Source: Anaeramoeba ignava
Taxonomy: Eukaryota; Metamonada; Anaeramoebidae
Reading direction: 5' to 3'
DNA: 64,000 bases
Assembly (NCBI GenBank): GCA_028826165.1
Contig: JAPDFW010000058.1
Location: forward strand, 1-64,000
The position numbers and the translations under genes were made by a program. How positions within the stretch are numbered: the stretch's first letter is position 1; the number at the start of each line of letters is the position of its first letter. Positions 31,347 through 42,260 of this stretch are shown here, in pieces. The notes under the pieces are model-generated. The model was not told where the DNA came from. It worked only from the letters and a program-made list of their open reading frames with translations, and searched no databases.

Positions 31347-34300
31347 TTAAATGTCATCATGATCAGGTTCATCAGGACCTTCATCAAAACCTTTTTCTTC
31401 GCTTTCATTTGCTTTTTCAGCTAATTCTTTTGCTCTTTCTAATTGGTCTTCTGTAGTTTTTTCTGATTGACGAATAAGTTCATCAGGAAATTGTAAAGAT
31501 TTGATTGCGTTATTATGAATTTCCAAACAAAATTTAATTCTTTGATCGAAAACTTTTTGAGGAATAAATGTTGTATAAATGTTAATTTTTTGGTTAGATT
31601 TTAAGAATCCATTTTCGTGATCTATAACAGCATCAATTACACCATCTTTTATTGCCTTTTTTTAAAATAAATTTTTCAAATAAATTTTTAAATAAATTTT
31701 AAAATAAATTTTCAAATAAATTTCTAAATAAATTTTTAAATAATTTTTAAATAAATTTCTAAATAAATTTTTAAATAAATTTATAAATAAATTTTCAAAT
31801 AAATTTATAAATAAATTTATAAATAAATTTTCAAATAATCTTTTAATAAATTTTTAAATAAATCTCTAAATAAATTTATAAATAAATTTATAAATAAATT
31901 TTATAAATAAATTTCTAAATAAATCTCTAAATAAATTTTTAAATAAATTTCTAAATAAATTTTCAAATAAATTTTTAAACAAATTTTCAAATAAATTTTA
32001 AATAAATTTCTAAATAAATTTTTAAATAAATTTCTAAATAAATTTTCAAATAAATTTTCAAATAAATTTATAAATACATTTTTAAATAAATTTATAATAA
32101 ATTTTTAAATAAATTTCTAAATAAATTTTTAAATAAATTTTTAAATAAATTTCTAAATAAATTTTTAAATAAATTTTTAAAATAAATTTATAAATAAATT
32201 TTCAAATAAATTTATAAATAAATTTTTAAATAAATTTATAAATAAATTTATAAATAAATTTCTAAATAAATTTCTAAATAAATTTTCAAATAAATTTATA
32301 AATAAATTTCTAAATAAATTTATAAATAAATTTTAAATAAATTTTTAAATAAATTTTTAAATAAATTTTAAAATAAATTTTCAAAATAAATTTATAAATA
32401 AATTTTAAATAAATTTTTAAATAAATTTATAAATAAATTTTTAAATAAATTTTTAAATAAATTTTTAAATAAATTTTTAAATAAATTTCTAAATAAATTT
32501 TCAAATAAATTTTCAAATAAATTTTTCAAATAAATTTCTAAATAAATTTTTAAATAAATTTATAAATAAATTTCTAAATAAATTTTTAAATAAATTTCTA
32601 ATAAATTTCTAATAAATTTATAAATAAATTTTCAAATAAATTTTCAAATAAATTTTCAAATAAATTTTTAAATAAATTTATAAATAAATTTCTAAATAAA
32701 TTTTCAAATAAATTTTTAAATAGATTTTAATCAAATTTTCTATTTATACTTTTGCACAAATAAATTCAGCATCATTTTCAGAATCTAAGTGAAGTTTTGA
32801 AGCAATATCAGCGAAAGAAATTCTAGAGTAAGAAACACAAATCTTTTTAAGTCCTGTTTTAATAACGTTATGTTTGAGTCTATTTTTTAATTTTAATTTT
32901 AATTTTGATTTTAATTTTAATATTAATATTAATTTTAATTTTAATTTTAATTTTAATTTTAAATTTTAATTTTAATATTAATTTTAATATTAATTTTAAT
33001 TTTAATTTTAGTTTATAATTTTAATTTTAATTTTAATTTTAATTTTAATTTTAATTTTAATTTTAAATTTTAATTTTAATTTTAATTTTAATTTCAATAT
33101 TAATTTAAATTTTAATTTTAATTTTAATTTTAATTTTAATTTTAATTTTAATTTTAATTTTAATTTTAATATTAATTTAAATTTTAATTTTAATTTTAAT
33201 TTTAATTTTAATTTTAATTTTAATTTTAATTTTAATTTTGATTTTAATTTTAATTTCAATATTAATTTAAATTTTAATTTTAATTTTAATTTTAATTTTA
33301 ATTTTTAATTTTAATTTTAATTTTAATTTTAATATTAATTTAAATTTTAATTTTAATTTTAATTTTAATTTTAATTTTGATTTTTAATTTTAATTTTAAT
33401 TTTAATTTTAATTTTAATATTAATTTTAATTTTAATATTAATTTTAATTTCAATTTTAATTTTAATGATTTTAATTTTAATATTTGAAAATTACCTCATA
33501 ATTAAAGAATAAGTTCCATCATTTTGGAAAATAAGATTATATTTTTCAATAACTTTCAAATAAGAAGATAAATTACCAACTCTTGAAGCACTTGTAATTT
33601 CCAAATAAGGAGATAATTCATGTTGAAGTTCTTTCTGGAAAAACAAGTCTTTTTCTGGAATTTCACCCATTAGAAGCTGAACGACACACAAGAACTTTGT
33701 GGCCTTTAATCGAAATCCCTTTGCACCAGTTTGGGGTGCTTTTCTAATTGCTTGAGTTAAATATTGAAGACTTTCTGAGTAATCTAATTCAATTGCTTTT
33801 ATTCTTCCTAAATAATAATAATATCTTGCAAATTGTGCATTTTCACTATTTTCGGGAAATTGTGTTTTCGATACTAATTTATCTGCTTGTTGATATAGAT
33901 TGTATCGTAAATAATTGTGAAGAAGTGTGTTGATTAAGACTGCTTGACATGCTTCATCGTGTCTTATTGTTGCTGTTCGAAGATTGCTGAATAATTTTCT
34001 TTTTAATTTTAAATTTTAATTTTGATTTTAATTTTAATTTTAATTTTAATTTTAATTTTTAATTTTAAATTTTAATTTTAATTTTAATTTTAATTTTTAA
34101 TTTTTAATTTTAATTTTAATTTTAATTTTAAATTTTAATTTTAATTTTAATTTTAATTTTAATTTTAATTTTGATTTTAATTTTAATTTTAATTTTAATT
34201 TTAATTTTAATTTTAATTTTAATTTTAATTTTAATTTTAATTTTAATTTTAATTTTAATTTTAATTTATTATTGAATTTTAATTTTAAATTTAATTTTAA

Positions 34301-34863
34301 ATTTTGAATAAATACTCTCTAATCTCAATATCCTTATCCAAAAGTTGATGAACCCTAGCGAAATAAAAGAACACTTTAGCAGCCAAATCATCCAAAGTTC
34401 TTCTATTTTGTTCCACGACAATTTGATAAAGAAGTTGAGCAATTAAAAGAGCATTTTGAACTAAAGCGAAGTCAATAAGAGAAACAAGAAGAAGAAGAAG
34501 AACATAAATTTCCTGCTCAACAGTATCTGATTTCTCTTCTTTAATCATTTGAATAACAATTTCATTTTGAATCATTTTATCGATTTGAATTTTTTCGTCT
34601 TCAGAAACATTAAGAAGCTTTCCAATATCAATGCCGAGTTGGGTAAATAAAGCGTGTTCCGGCTTGATGTAAATTTTCGTTAGTAAGAACAATATTGTTC
34701 GGTTCATTTTCTTCCGATTCGCATTGAATTTTCGAAGTACTCGCTGCAAAAATCTTCTTTCTTCTGTTGATACATATTTCTTGATTAATCCCATCTGCGA
34801 CTGGATTTCTTTTAATGTTAGATAATCTAATTCGTTGCTTTCTTGTTTTTCTTCAATTTCCAT
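31347..34863 (-). CDS. PSMD3: 26S proteasome lid subunit Rpn3/PSMD3
   Basis: Rpn3 is a PCI-domain scaffold of the proteasome regulatory-particle lid. Four minus-strand exons join in phase: 34316-34863, 33495-33998, 32750-32879 and 31347-31655, giving 496 residues (human 534). Exon 1 runs from [20 protein letters not shown] to [18 protein letters not shown]. Exon 2 has [60 protein letters not shown] and [11 protein letters not shown]. Exon 3 has [20 protein letters not shown], then [12 protein letters not shown]. Exon 4 has [20 protein letters not shown] and ends in an acidic tail, [14 protein letters not shown], as in the family. These match PSMD3 in order, including the PCI winged helix. All three introns are simple repeats. 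Confidence 0.95.
31660..32735. repeat. AAATAAATTT 10-mer array, Rpn3 intron 3
   Basis: The intron at 31656-32749 (1094 bp) is composed of AAATAAATTTNT units, where N is A, C, T or absent. The period is about 12 bp with slippage to 10-11. Confidence 0.93.
32883..33478. repeat. TTTTAA hexamer array, Rpn3 intron 2
   Basis: The intron at 32880-33494 (615 bp) is (TTTTAA)n with occasional AATATT and TTTGAT interruptions. The unit differs from that in intron 3 of the same gene. Confidence 0.93.
34004..34300. repeat. TTTTAA hexamer array, Rpn3 intron 1
   Basis: The intron at 33999-34315 (317 bp) uses the same (TTTTAA)n unit as intron 2. Confidence 0.92.
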
Positions 34864-34919
34864 TTTATTTGTAAAGAAAAAAATGAAAAATGAAAATGAA
34901 AAATTAAAAAAAATTTTTT

Positions 34920-36735
34920 CTTGTTTTTTTTTTCAAATTTTTCATTTTTTATTTAATAACAAAATATCAATAATAAATTAAAGTTTGATTTATATTTAAT
35001 AATAGAATTGTTTTAGAAATATCTTTTTATTAAATTTTATAATTTTTAAGTAAATAATTTAATTATTTATTAATTGTAAAAAAATAATATTATTCTTCTT
35101 TTTATTTAATAACAAAATATCAAGAATAAATTAAAGTTTAATTTATATTCAATAATAGAATTGTTTGTAAATATCTTTTTATTTAATTTTATAATTTTTA
35201 ATTAAATAATTTAATTATTTATTAATTGTAAAAATAATATTATTCTTCTTTTTATTTAATAACAAAAAATATCAATAATAAATTAAAGTTTGATTTATAT
35301 TTAATAATAGAATTGTTTTTAAATATCTTTTTATTTAATTTTATAATTTTTAATTAAATAATTTAATTATTTTTTATTAATTGTAAAAAAATAATATTAT
35401 TCTTCTTTTTATTTAATAACAAAATATAAAGAATAAATTAAAGTTTGATTTATATTTAATAATAAAGAATTGTTTTGAAATATCTTTTTATTTCTTTTTA
35501 ATTTTATAATTTTTAATTAAATAATTAAATTATTTATTAATTGTAAAAATATTATTATTCTTCTTTTTATTTAATAACAAAATATCAATAATAAATTAAA
35601 GTTTGATTTATATTTAATAATAGAATTGTTTTGAAATATCTTTTTATTTAAATTTTATAATTTTTAATTAAATAATTAAATTATTTATTAATTGAAAAAT
35701 TAATATTATTCTTCTTTTTATTTAATAACAAAATATCAATAAATAAATTAAAGTTTGATTTATGTTTAATAATAGAATTGTTTTAGAAATATCTTTTTAT
35801 TTAAATTTTATAATTTTTAATTAAATAATTTGATTATTTATTAATTGAAAAATAATATTATTATTCTTTTTTTTGTTTAATAACAAAATATCAATAATAA
35901 ATTAAATTTTAATTTATATTTAATAATAGAATTGTTTTTAAAATATCTTTTTATTTAATTTTATAATTTTTAATTAAATAATTTAATTATTTATTAATAA
36001 AATTAAAAATAATATTATTCTTCTTTTTGTTTAATAATAAAAAATATCAATAATAAATTAAAGTTTGATTTATATTTAATAATAGAATTGTTTGTAAATA
36101 TCTTTTTATTTAATTTTATAATTTTTAATTAAATAATTTAATTATTTATTAATTGAAAAATTAATATTATTCTTCTTTTTATTTAATAACAAAATATCAA
36201 TAATAAATTAAAGTTTAATTTATATTTAATAATAGAATTGTTTTGAAATATCTTTTTATTTAATTTTATAATTTTTAATTAAATAATTTAATTATTTATT
36301 AATTGTAAAAAAATAATATTATTCTTCTTTTTATTTAATAACAAAATATCAATAATAAATTAAAGTTTAATTTATATTTAATAATAGAATTGTTTTTGAA
36401 ATATCTTTTTATTTAATTTTATAATTTTTAAGTAAATAATTAAATTATTTATTAATTGAAAAAAATTAATATTATTCTTCTTTTTATTTAATAACAAAAT
36501 ATCAAGAATGAATTAAAGTTTGATTTATATTTAATAATAGAATTGTTTTGAAATATCTTTTTTATTTAATTTTATAATTTCTAATTAAATAATTAAATTA
36601 TTTATTAATTGTAAAAAAAATTAAAAAAATAATATTATTCTTCTTTTTATTTAATAACAAAATATCAATAATAAATTAAAGTTTGATTTATATTTAATAA
36701 TAGAATTGTTTTGAAATATCTTTTTATTAAAAAGT
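34920..36735. repeat. Tandem satellite, period about 154 bp, 12 copies
   Basis: The word AATAATAGAATTGTTTTGAA (with variants) recurs about every 150-160 bp from 35000 to 36700. Each unit also carries TTATTCTTCTTTTTATTTAA, AATATCAATAATAAATTAAA and a palindromic AATTTTTAATTAAATAATTT. Copies are highly similar, with indels in A and T runs. It is intergenic, upstream of Rpn3. Confidence 0.9.
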
Positions 36736-37034
36736 CCGATTTTAAAAAAAAAAAGAAAAAAAAAGAAAAAAAAAAGGAAAATTAGATTTTTATTTAATAA
36801 TAAAATGTCCATTTTCAAAAGCAAAAAAATTAAGTCTACTTTTTTTTTCTTTTTAAAATAATTTTTTAATTATAATTTATTTTTATGATCAAATTAAAAA
36901 CCTTTTTAATAATTCAAAAAAAAACAAAAATAAAAATTTAAATTAAAAAAGGAAAAATCTTTTTTTTTTGTTTTTCATTTTTTTTCTTCTTTTTCATCTC
37001 TTAATAGCTTTTATTCCTAAATAATTTGATAAAA
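36736..37034. other. AT-rich spacer, 5' flank of four-span gene
   Basis: Homopolymer A and T runs with no repeat structure and no ORF. It should hold the promoter of the gene starting at 37035. Confidence 0.5.
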
Positions 37035-38453
37035 ATGGCTATAAGATATTTATGGGGATATATTTCTTTAATTTGCAGTATTTTACTTGTAAAAATCACA
37101 AAAAAAAATTTTTTACACAAACGCATTTTTCAAAAAACTAATTTAGATTATATAAATAAATTGCGAATAAAAATTCTAAAATAACTTTATAAATAAATTA
37201 ATAATCAATTTTAATCAATAATTCTCAATTTAATTAATAAATAAATTAATAAAAAATAAATTTTTAAAATAAATTAATAAATAAATTAATAAATAAATTA
37301 ATAAATAAATTAATAAATAATTTAATAAATAAATTTATAAATAATTTTATAAATAAATTTATAAATAATTTAATAAATTAATAAAATTTCAAAAAAAATA
37401 ATTTAATTAAAAATAAATTTTTAAATAAAAATAAATATAATTTTAATAAATAAATTAATGAAATAAATTAATAAATAAAATTAATAAATAAATTAATTTA
37501 AATTAAAAAAATAAATTAATAAATAAATTAATAAATAAATTAATAAATAAATTAATAAATAAATTAATAAATAAATTAATAAAAATAAATTAATAAATAA
37601 ATTAATAAATAAATTAATAAATAAATTAATAAATAAATTAATAAATAAATTAATAAATAAATTAATAAATAAATTAATAAATAAATTAATAAATAAATTA
37701 ATAAATAAATTAATAAATAAATTAATAAATAAATTAATAAATAAATTAATAAATAAATTAATAAATAAATTAATAAATAATTTAATAAATAATTTTATAA
37801 ATAAATTAATAAATAAATTAATAAACAAATTAATAAATAATTTAATAAACAAATTAATAAATAATTTAATAAATAATTTTATAAAAAATTTATATAAAAA
37901 AATTTATATTAAAATTTATATTAAATTTATATTAAATTTATAGACTATTATATCAATGTCAACACCATATTTATGGACAGAAGTATTTTCATCAATTGAT
38001 ACACAAGTATACTGTGGGAATTTTGGGTGTATTTGTAAAGGATGCACAGGAGATTACTCATGGAAATTATCAGACTGGAAAGATGCAGACAAAACAGTTT
38101 ATCGAGCATTGACAGTCAATATAACATTTGAATTAACAGGAGCAATAATATTGATTGTGGCATTGATTTTCCTTCTTCTTCCATTCAAAAAAATATCTTA
38201 TTGGTTGACTTTGATAGGCGGATTTGTTATCACTTTCTCTCTTATTTGCTTTTTGGCAATATTTGAAAGTAGCATGTATTTTATTAACTTACAAAAAACT
38301 GAACAAGTTTCTTTTGCTGCTTGGAATTATTCTGTTTCTGTTGGCTTAGAATTGGCTGCTATTGTTTGTGCTTTGTTTTGCTTTTATGTTGTCAGACTTG
38401 AAAATCTTTATTCAAGAAAAGATATCAAATTTGTTAAAAGTCTTTTGAACTAA
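37035..38453 (+). CDS. Four-span membrane protein, unknown function
   Basis: Two exons, 37035-37088 and 37944-38453, join in phase 0 to give 187 residues. Exon 1 encodes MAIRYLWGYISLICSILL, the first membrane helix, which continues as TIISMSTPYLW in exon 2. A Cys-rich extracellular-like loop follows (VYCGNFGCICKGCTG). Three more helices are ITFELTGAIILIVALIFLLL, SYWLTLIGGFVITFSLICFL and SVSVGLELAAIVCALFCFYV, then a short basic tail. The four-span layout with a Cys-bearing first loop recalls PMP22/claudin-like or tetraspanin-like proteins, but no family motif is decisive. The start in exon 2 alone (ATG 37956) would lose helix 1. The 855-bp intron is repeat-filled. Confidence 0.68.
37195..37940. 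repeat. TTAATAAATAAA 8/12-mer array filling an intron
   Basis: The intron at 37089-37943 is mostly (AATAAATT)n, purest at 37500-37790. A minus-strand [11 protein letters not shown] (37493-37852) is read-through of this array. Confidence 0.93.
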
Positions 38454-38902
38454 AAAAAAAACAAAAACAAAAACAAAAAAAAGGGAGAAGGAAAGAACAT
38501 TTGACTTTTAATTTCTTTTTTGATCAATTTTCTAAATCAATTCCTTTTATTTTTATTTTTCTTTTTCTTTTTTTCTTTTAATTCCACTTTTTTCTTTTTT
38601 CTTTTTCTTTTTACAAATAATTATTTCCAAAGTTGAGTCAAAATTATTTTTAAATAAAAAAAAAAAAAAATAATTTAAAAAAAAAATTAATAAAAAATAT
38701 GAGAGCTGAAACCAATTTTATGTTTAAAAACAATTTAGTTTTTTAATTTCTTGTTTTTTTTTTCATTATTTTATTTTTTTTCTTTTATTTTTTCTTATTA
38801 TTATTTTTCTTTTTTTAAAATAATAAAAAATATTTTTTTCTTCTTTTTTTTTTTTAATTAAGAAAAAAAATTTTTTTCTTTTTTTTTTAGAAACAAATAA
38901 AT
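38454..38902. other. Intergenic, no gene seen
   Basis: T-rich, with TTCTTTTT runs and long A tracts. It forms the 3' flank of the four-span gene and the 5' leader of acetyl-CoA synthetase. No repeat array and no ORF are visible. Confidence 0.6.
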
Positions 38903-41900
38903 ATGGATACATTAGAAGTTATTGCACCAAAAGAATTACCAAATGCTTATCTTAAAACATTTGATGAATATAAAGACCTTTATTTAAAAAGTGTTCAAGA
39001 TCCAATTACTTTCTGGAAAGAACAAGCAGAAGAATTTCTAACTTGGGATTCACCATTCGAATCTGTTTTAAATGGGTTATTTTTGTTTTAATTAAATTTT
39101 TTTTATTTATTTTTTTTATTTATTTTTTTTACACGTGTTTTTTGTTTTTTTATTTTATTTAAAAATAGAGAATTAACAAAAGGAAACGTTAAATATTTTG
39201 AAGGTGGAAAATTAAACGTTTGTTATAATTGTGTTGATAGACATTTACCAAAAAAAGCTGATCAAATTGCTTTAATTTATGAAGGAGATGATCCAAAAGA
39301 TACTAAAAATGTTACTTATTCTGAATTAAAAGATAAAGTAAGAAAATCTTCACTTTTTTTTTCCTTTTTTCCTTGTTTTTAAAAAAAAAAATATAATAAG
39401 ATCTTTTTTCTTTTATTTATTATTTCTTTGATCTATTATTTAAATTTATTAAAAAATAATTTGGGAAAAAAAATTTAATTAAATTAATTATTTGATCTAT
39501 TATTGAAATTGACATAAAATTTAATATCAAAAAATTAATATAAAACAAATTGAAAATAAATTCAATTAAAATTAATAATTTAATTTATTATTAATTAATA
39601 TAAAATTAAATAATATAAAATTAATATAAAACAAATTGAAAAATTTAATTAAATTAATTATTTGATCTATTATTGAAATTGACATAAAATTATTATCAAA
39701 AATTGACATCTTTCATCAAAAATTAATATAAAAATTAAAATTGAAAATAAATTCAATTCAATTTAATTATTAAATCTATTATTAATTAATATAAAACTAA
39801 TATAAAATAATTTGGGAAAATAAATTCAATTCAATTTAATAATTAAATCTATTATTAATTAATATAAAATTAAATATAAAATTAATTTGGGAAAACAAAT
39901 TGAAAATAAAATTAAATTTAATAATTTAATCTATTATTAATTAATATAAAAAACATCAAGGTTTGTAAAAAAAATTGAAAATTTATTAAAAAGAATTAAA
40001 ATTAATTAAATCTATTATTGAAATTGACATAAAAATTAATATAAAAATTTGGGAAAATAAATTGTAAAAATCAAATTTAAATAAAAATATTTTAAATCAA
40101 ATCAAATTGAAATAAAATTTAAATCAAAAAAATATAAATAAAATATTGAAAATAAAAATTTAAATAAATATTTTAAATTAAATAAATAAAATTAAAATAA
40201 AAATAAATTGAAAATAAATCAAAAATTTAAAATAAATAAATAAATAAATAAATAAAAATAAATAAATAAATAAATAAATAAAATAAATAAAATATATTTA
40301 TATGCCAACTTGCCTTGAAGCAGTTTATGCAATGTAAAAATCAAATCAAATCTAAATAAAATATTCAAATCAAATCTAAATAAAATCTAAATAAATAAAT
40401 AAAAAGGCTCGCTTGCGCAAGAATAGGAGCAATCCACAGCGTTGTATTTGGAGGATTCAGCGCAAACGCACTAAAAGAAAGAATCCTCGACAGCGAATGC
40501 AAAATTGTATTCACAACAGATCAAGGGATGCGAAAAGGACGACCAGTAAACCTGAAGGAAATTGTAGACGAAGCAGTGAAAGAATTGAAGTGCGTTGAGC
40601 ACGTAATTATACACAAGAACACAGGGGGAAAAATCGATATGCAAGAACCACGAGACATCTGGTTCGAAGAGGGAATTGAACGACAAGAGACAGAATGCGA
40701 AATAGAAAAAATGGATTCAGAATCGGAACTTTTTTTGCTTTACACGTCAGGTTCAACTGGCAAACCCAAAGGAATAGCACACACAACAGCAGGATATTTG
40801 CTTTACACAGCGATCACGTTCCGGTACATTTTCAACTATCACGAGGGAGACGTGCACGCATGCGTTGCGGACATCGGATGGATCACAGGACATTCGTATG
40901 TGGTGTATGGACCGTTGTGTGTTGGAGCGACAAGCATGCTGTTTGACGGTGTACCAATTCACCCCGATGCGTCGCGATATTGGGAGGTAATTGAGAAGCA
41001 CAAGGTCACAACGTTCTACACTTCGCCAACGGCAATCCGTTTATTGATGCAATTCTCGGACGATTATGTGCTCAAACACGACTTGAGCAGTTTACGGATC
41101 ATTGGGTCTGTTGGGGAGCCGATCAATCCCGAAGCATGGCGTTGGTATTACAAAGTTGTCGGACAAGAAAAATGTACTGTTGTGGATACATATTGGCAAA
41201 CCGAGACTGGAGGGGTTATCTTGACCCCGATCCCCTCAGTGACTCCCCTCAAGCCCGGCGCTACTTCGCTCCCTTTCTTCGGCATCCAGCCTGTTGTGCT
41301 CGATCCAAACTCAGGCGACGTTATTGACACGATGGTTGCTGACGGCGTGCTTGCAATCAAGTCGTCGTGGCCTGGAATCGCTCGCTCAATCTACGGCGAC
41401 CACGACCGTTATCTTATGACATATTTCTCCCCTTATCCCGGCTTCTATTTCACTGGCGACTCCGTCCATCGCGACCAGCACGGGTATTTTTGGATCAACG
41501 GCCGTGTTGACGATGTTATTAACGTCAGCGGCCACAGACTCGGCACTATGGAGATCGAGAGCGCTCTTGTCTCGCATCCTGCTTGTGTAGAGGCTGCTGT
41601 TGTCGGCACTCCCCACGATATAAAAGGCCAATCCATCTTCGCCTATTGCACTATCAACCCCCAATATAAACATCTTGACCCTAAAGAACTTGAAGCAATG
41701 CTCAAGAACCAGGTCGCTCAGCAGATTAGCAAAATCGCTATTCCAGACACCATCGTCTTCACAAATACCCTCCCCAAAACTAGATCTGGTAAGATCATGA
41801 GGCGCATCTTGAGAAAGATTTCCACTGACTCAAATCCTAGACAATCTCTTGGTGATATTTCCACTCTTTCTGACCCCGCTGTTGTTGATACTCTTATTAA

Positions 41901-41949
41901 TAAAGTCCAGGAGTTGCTTGGTTTGCCAAAGAGATGTGACTTGCAATAA
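38903..41949 (+). CDS. Acetyl-CoA synthetase (AMP-forming)
   Basis: Activates acetate to acetyl-CoA via acetyl-AMP. Recognised exons: 38903-39075, 39169-39337, a short one ending at 40333 (MPTCLEAVYAM) and 40407-41949, together about 640 residues against a usual 650. Motifs in order: LKTFDEYKDLYLKSVQDPIT, NVCYNCVDRHLPKKADQIAL, RIGAIHSVVFGGFSANALKE, phosphate loop YTSGSTGKPKGIAH, DTYWQTETGG, YFTGDSVHRDQHGYFWINGR, VDDVINVSGHRLGTMEIESA and PKTRSGKIMRRIL, whose Lys is the usual acetylated one. A conserved segment of about 20 residues (normally FANVLKxxGVxKGDRVAIY) between DKVRK and MPTCLEA is not found in the repeat-rich intron region 39338-40290. Exon 4 is GC-rich with C-ending codons, unlike its surroundings. 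Confidence 0.9.
39360..40300. repeat. Degenerate AT repeats inside the ACS gene
   Basis: Repeated blocks of ATTAATTATTTGATCTATTA then TTGAAATTGACATAAAATT and AATTTGGGAAAATAAATTG occupy 39430-40070 with a loose period of about 80-190 bp. They are followed by AAATAAAT runs at 40190-40290. No exon for the missing ACS segment is visible inside. Confidence 0.75.
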
Positions 41950-42260
41950 ATCCTCTTTCTCTTTCTCTTTCTCTTTCCTTTTCCTTGATTTTCTTTTTTT
42001 CTTTTTCTCTTTTTTTCTTTTTTGCTTTCCTTTTTTGGAATCCATTTGCTAATAAAAGATTAATTCAAAAAAAAAAATAAAAGTAATTTTAACCCAATTT
42101 AAATAAAGTCATTTATTAACTAGCATTTTATCTGAAAATTTAATTTAAAAATAAAATCAAATTGAATTTAATTTGGTTGTTTTATTGTAAAGAAAAAGAA
42201 AATGGAAAAAAAAGTAAATTCCACTTTTTAATCTTTAAAAAAAAAATTTCTAAATTGTTT
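41950..42260. other. Convergent intergenic spacer
   Basis: A CTTTCTCTTT pyrimidine tract follows the ACS stop. The right half (42195-42260) is the 3' flank of YeeE copy A, whose sequence (AAAGTAAATTCCACTTTTTA) is repeated after the other two copies. Confidence 0.6.

Noticed and set aside
33008-33259. 83-codon LKLKLK ORF on the minus strand
   Set aside because: Repeat read-through in Rpn3 intron 2.
37493-37852. 119-codon [11 protein letters not shown] that resembles a membrane protein
   Set aside because: Pure AATAAATT repeat within the intron of the four-span gene.
40471-41673. Minus-strand ORFs of 63-95 codons opposite acetyl-CoA synthetase
   Set aside because: Antisense shadows made possible by the higher GC of that exon; no protein-like features.
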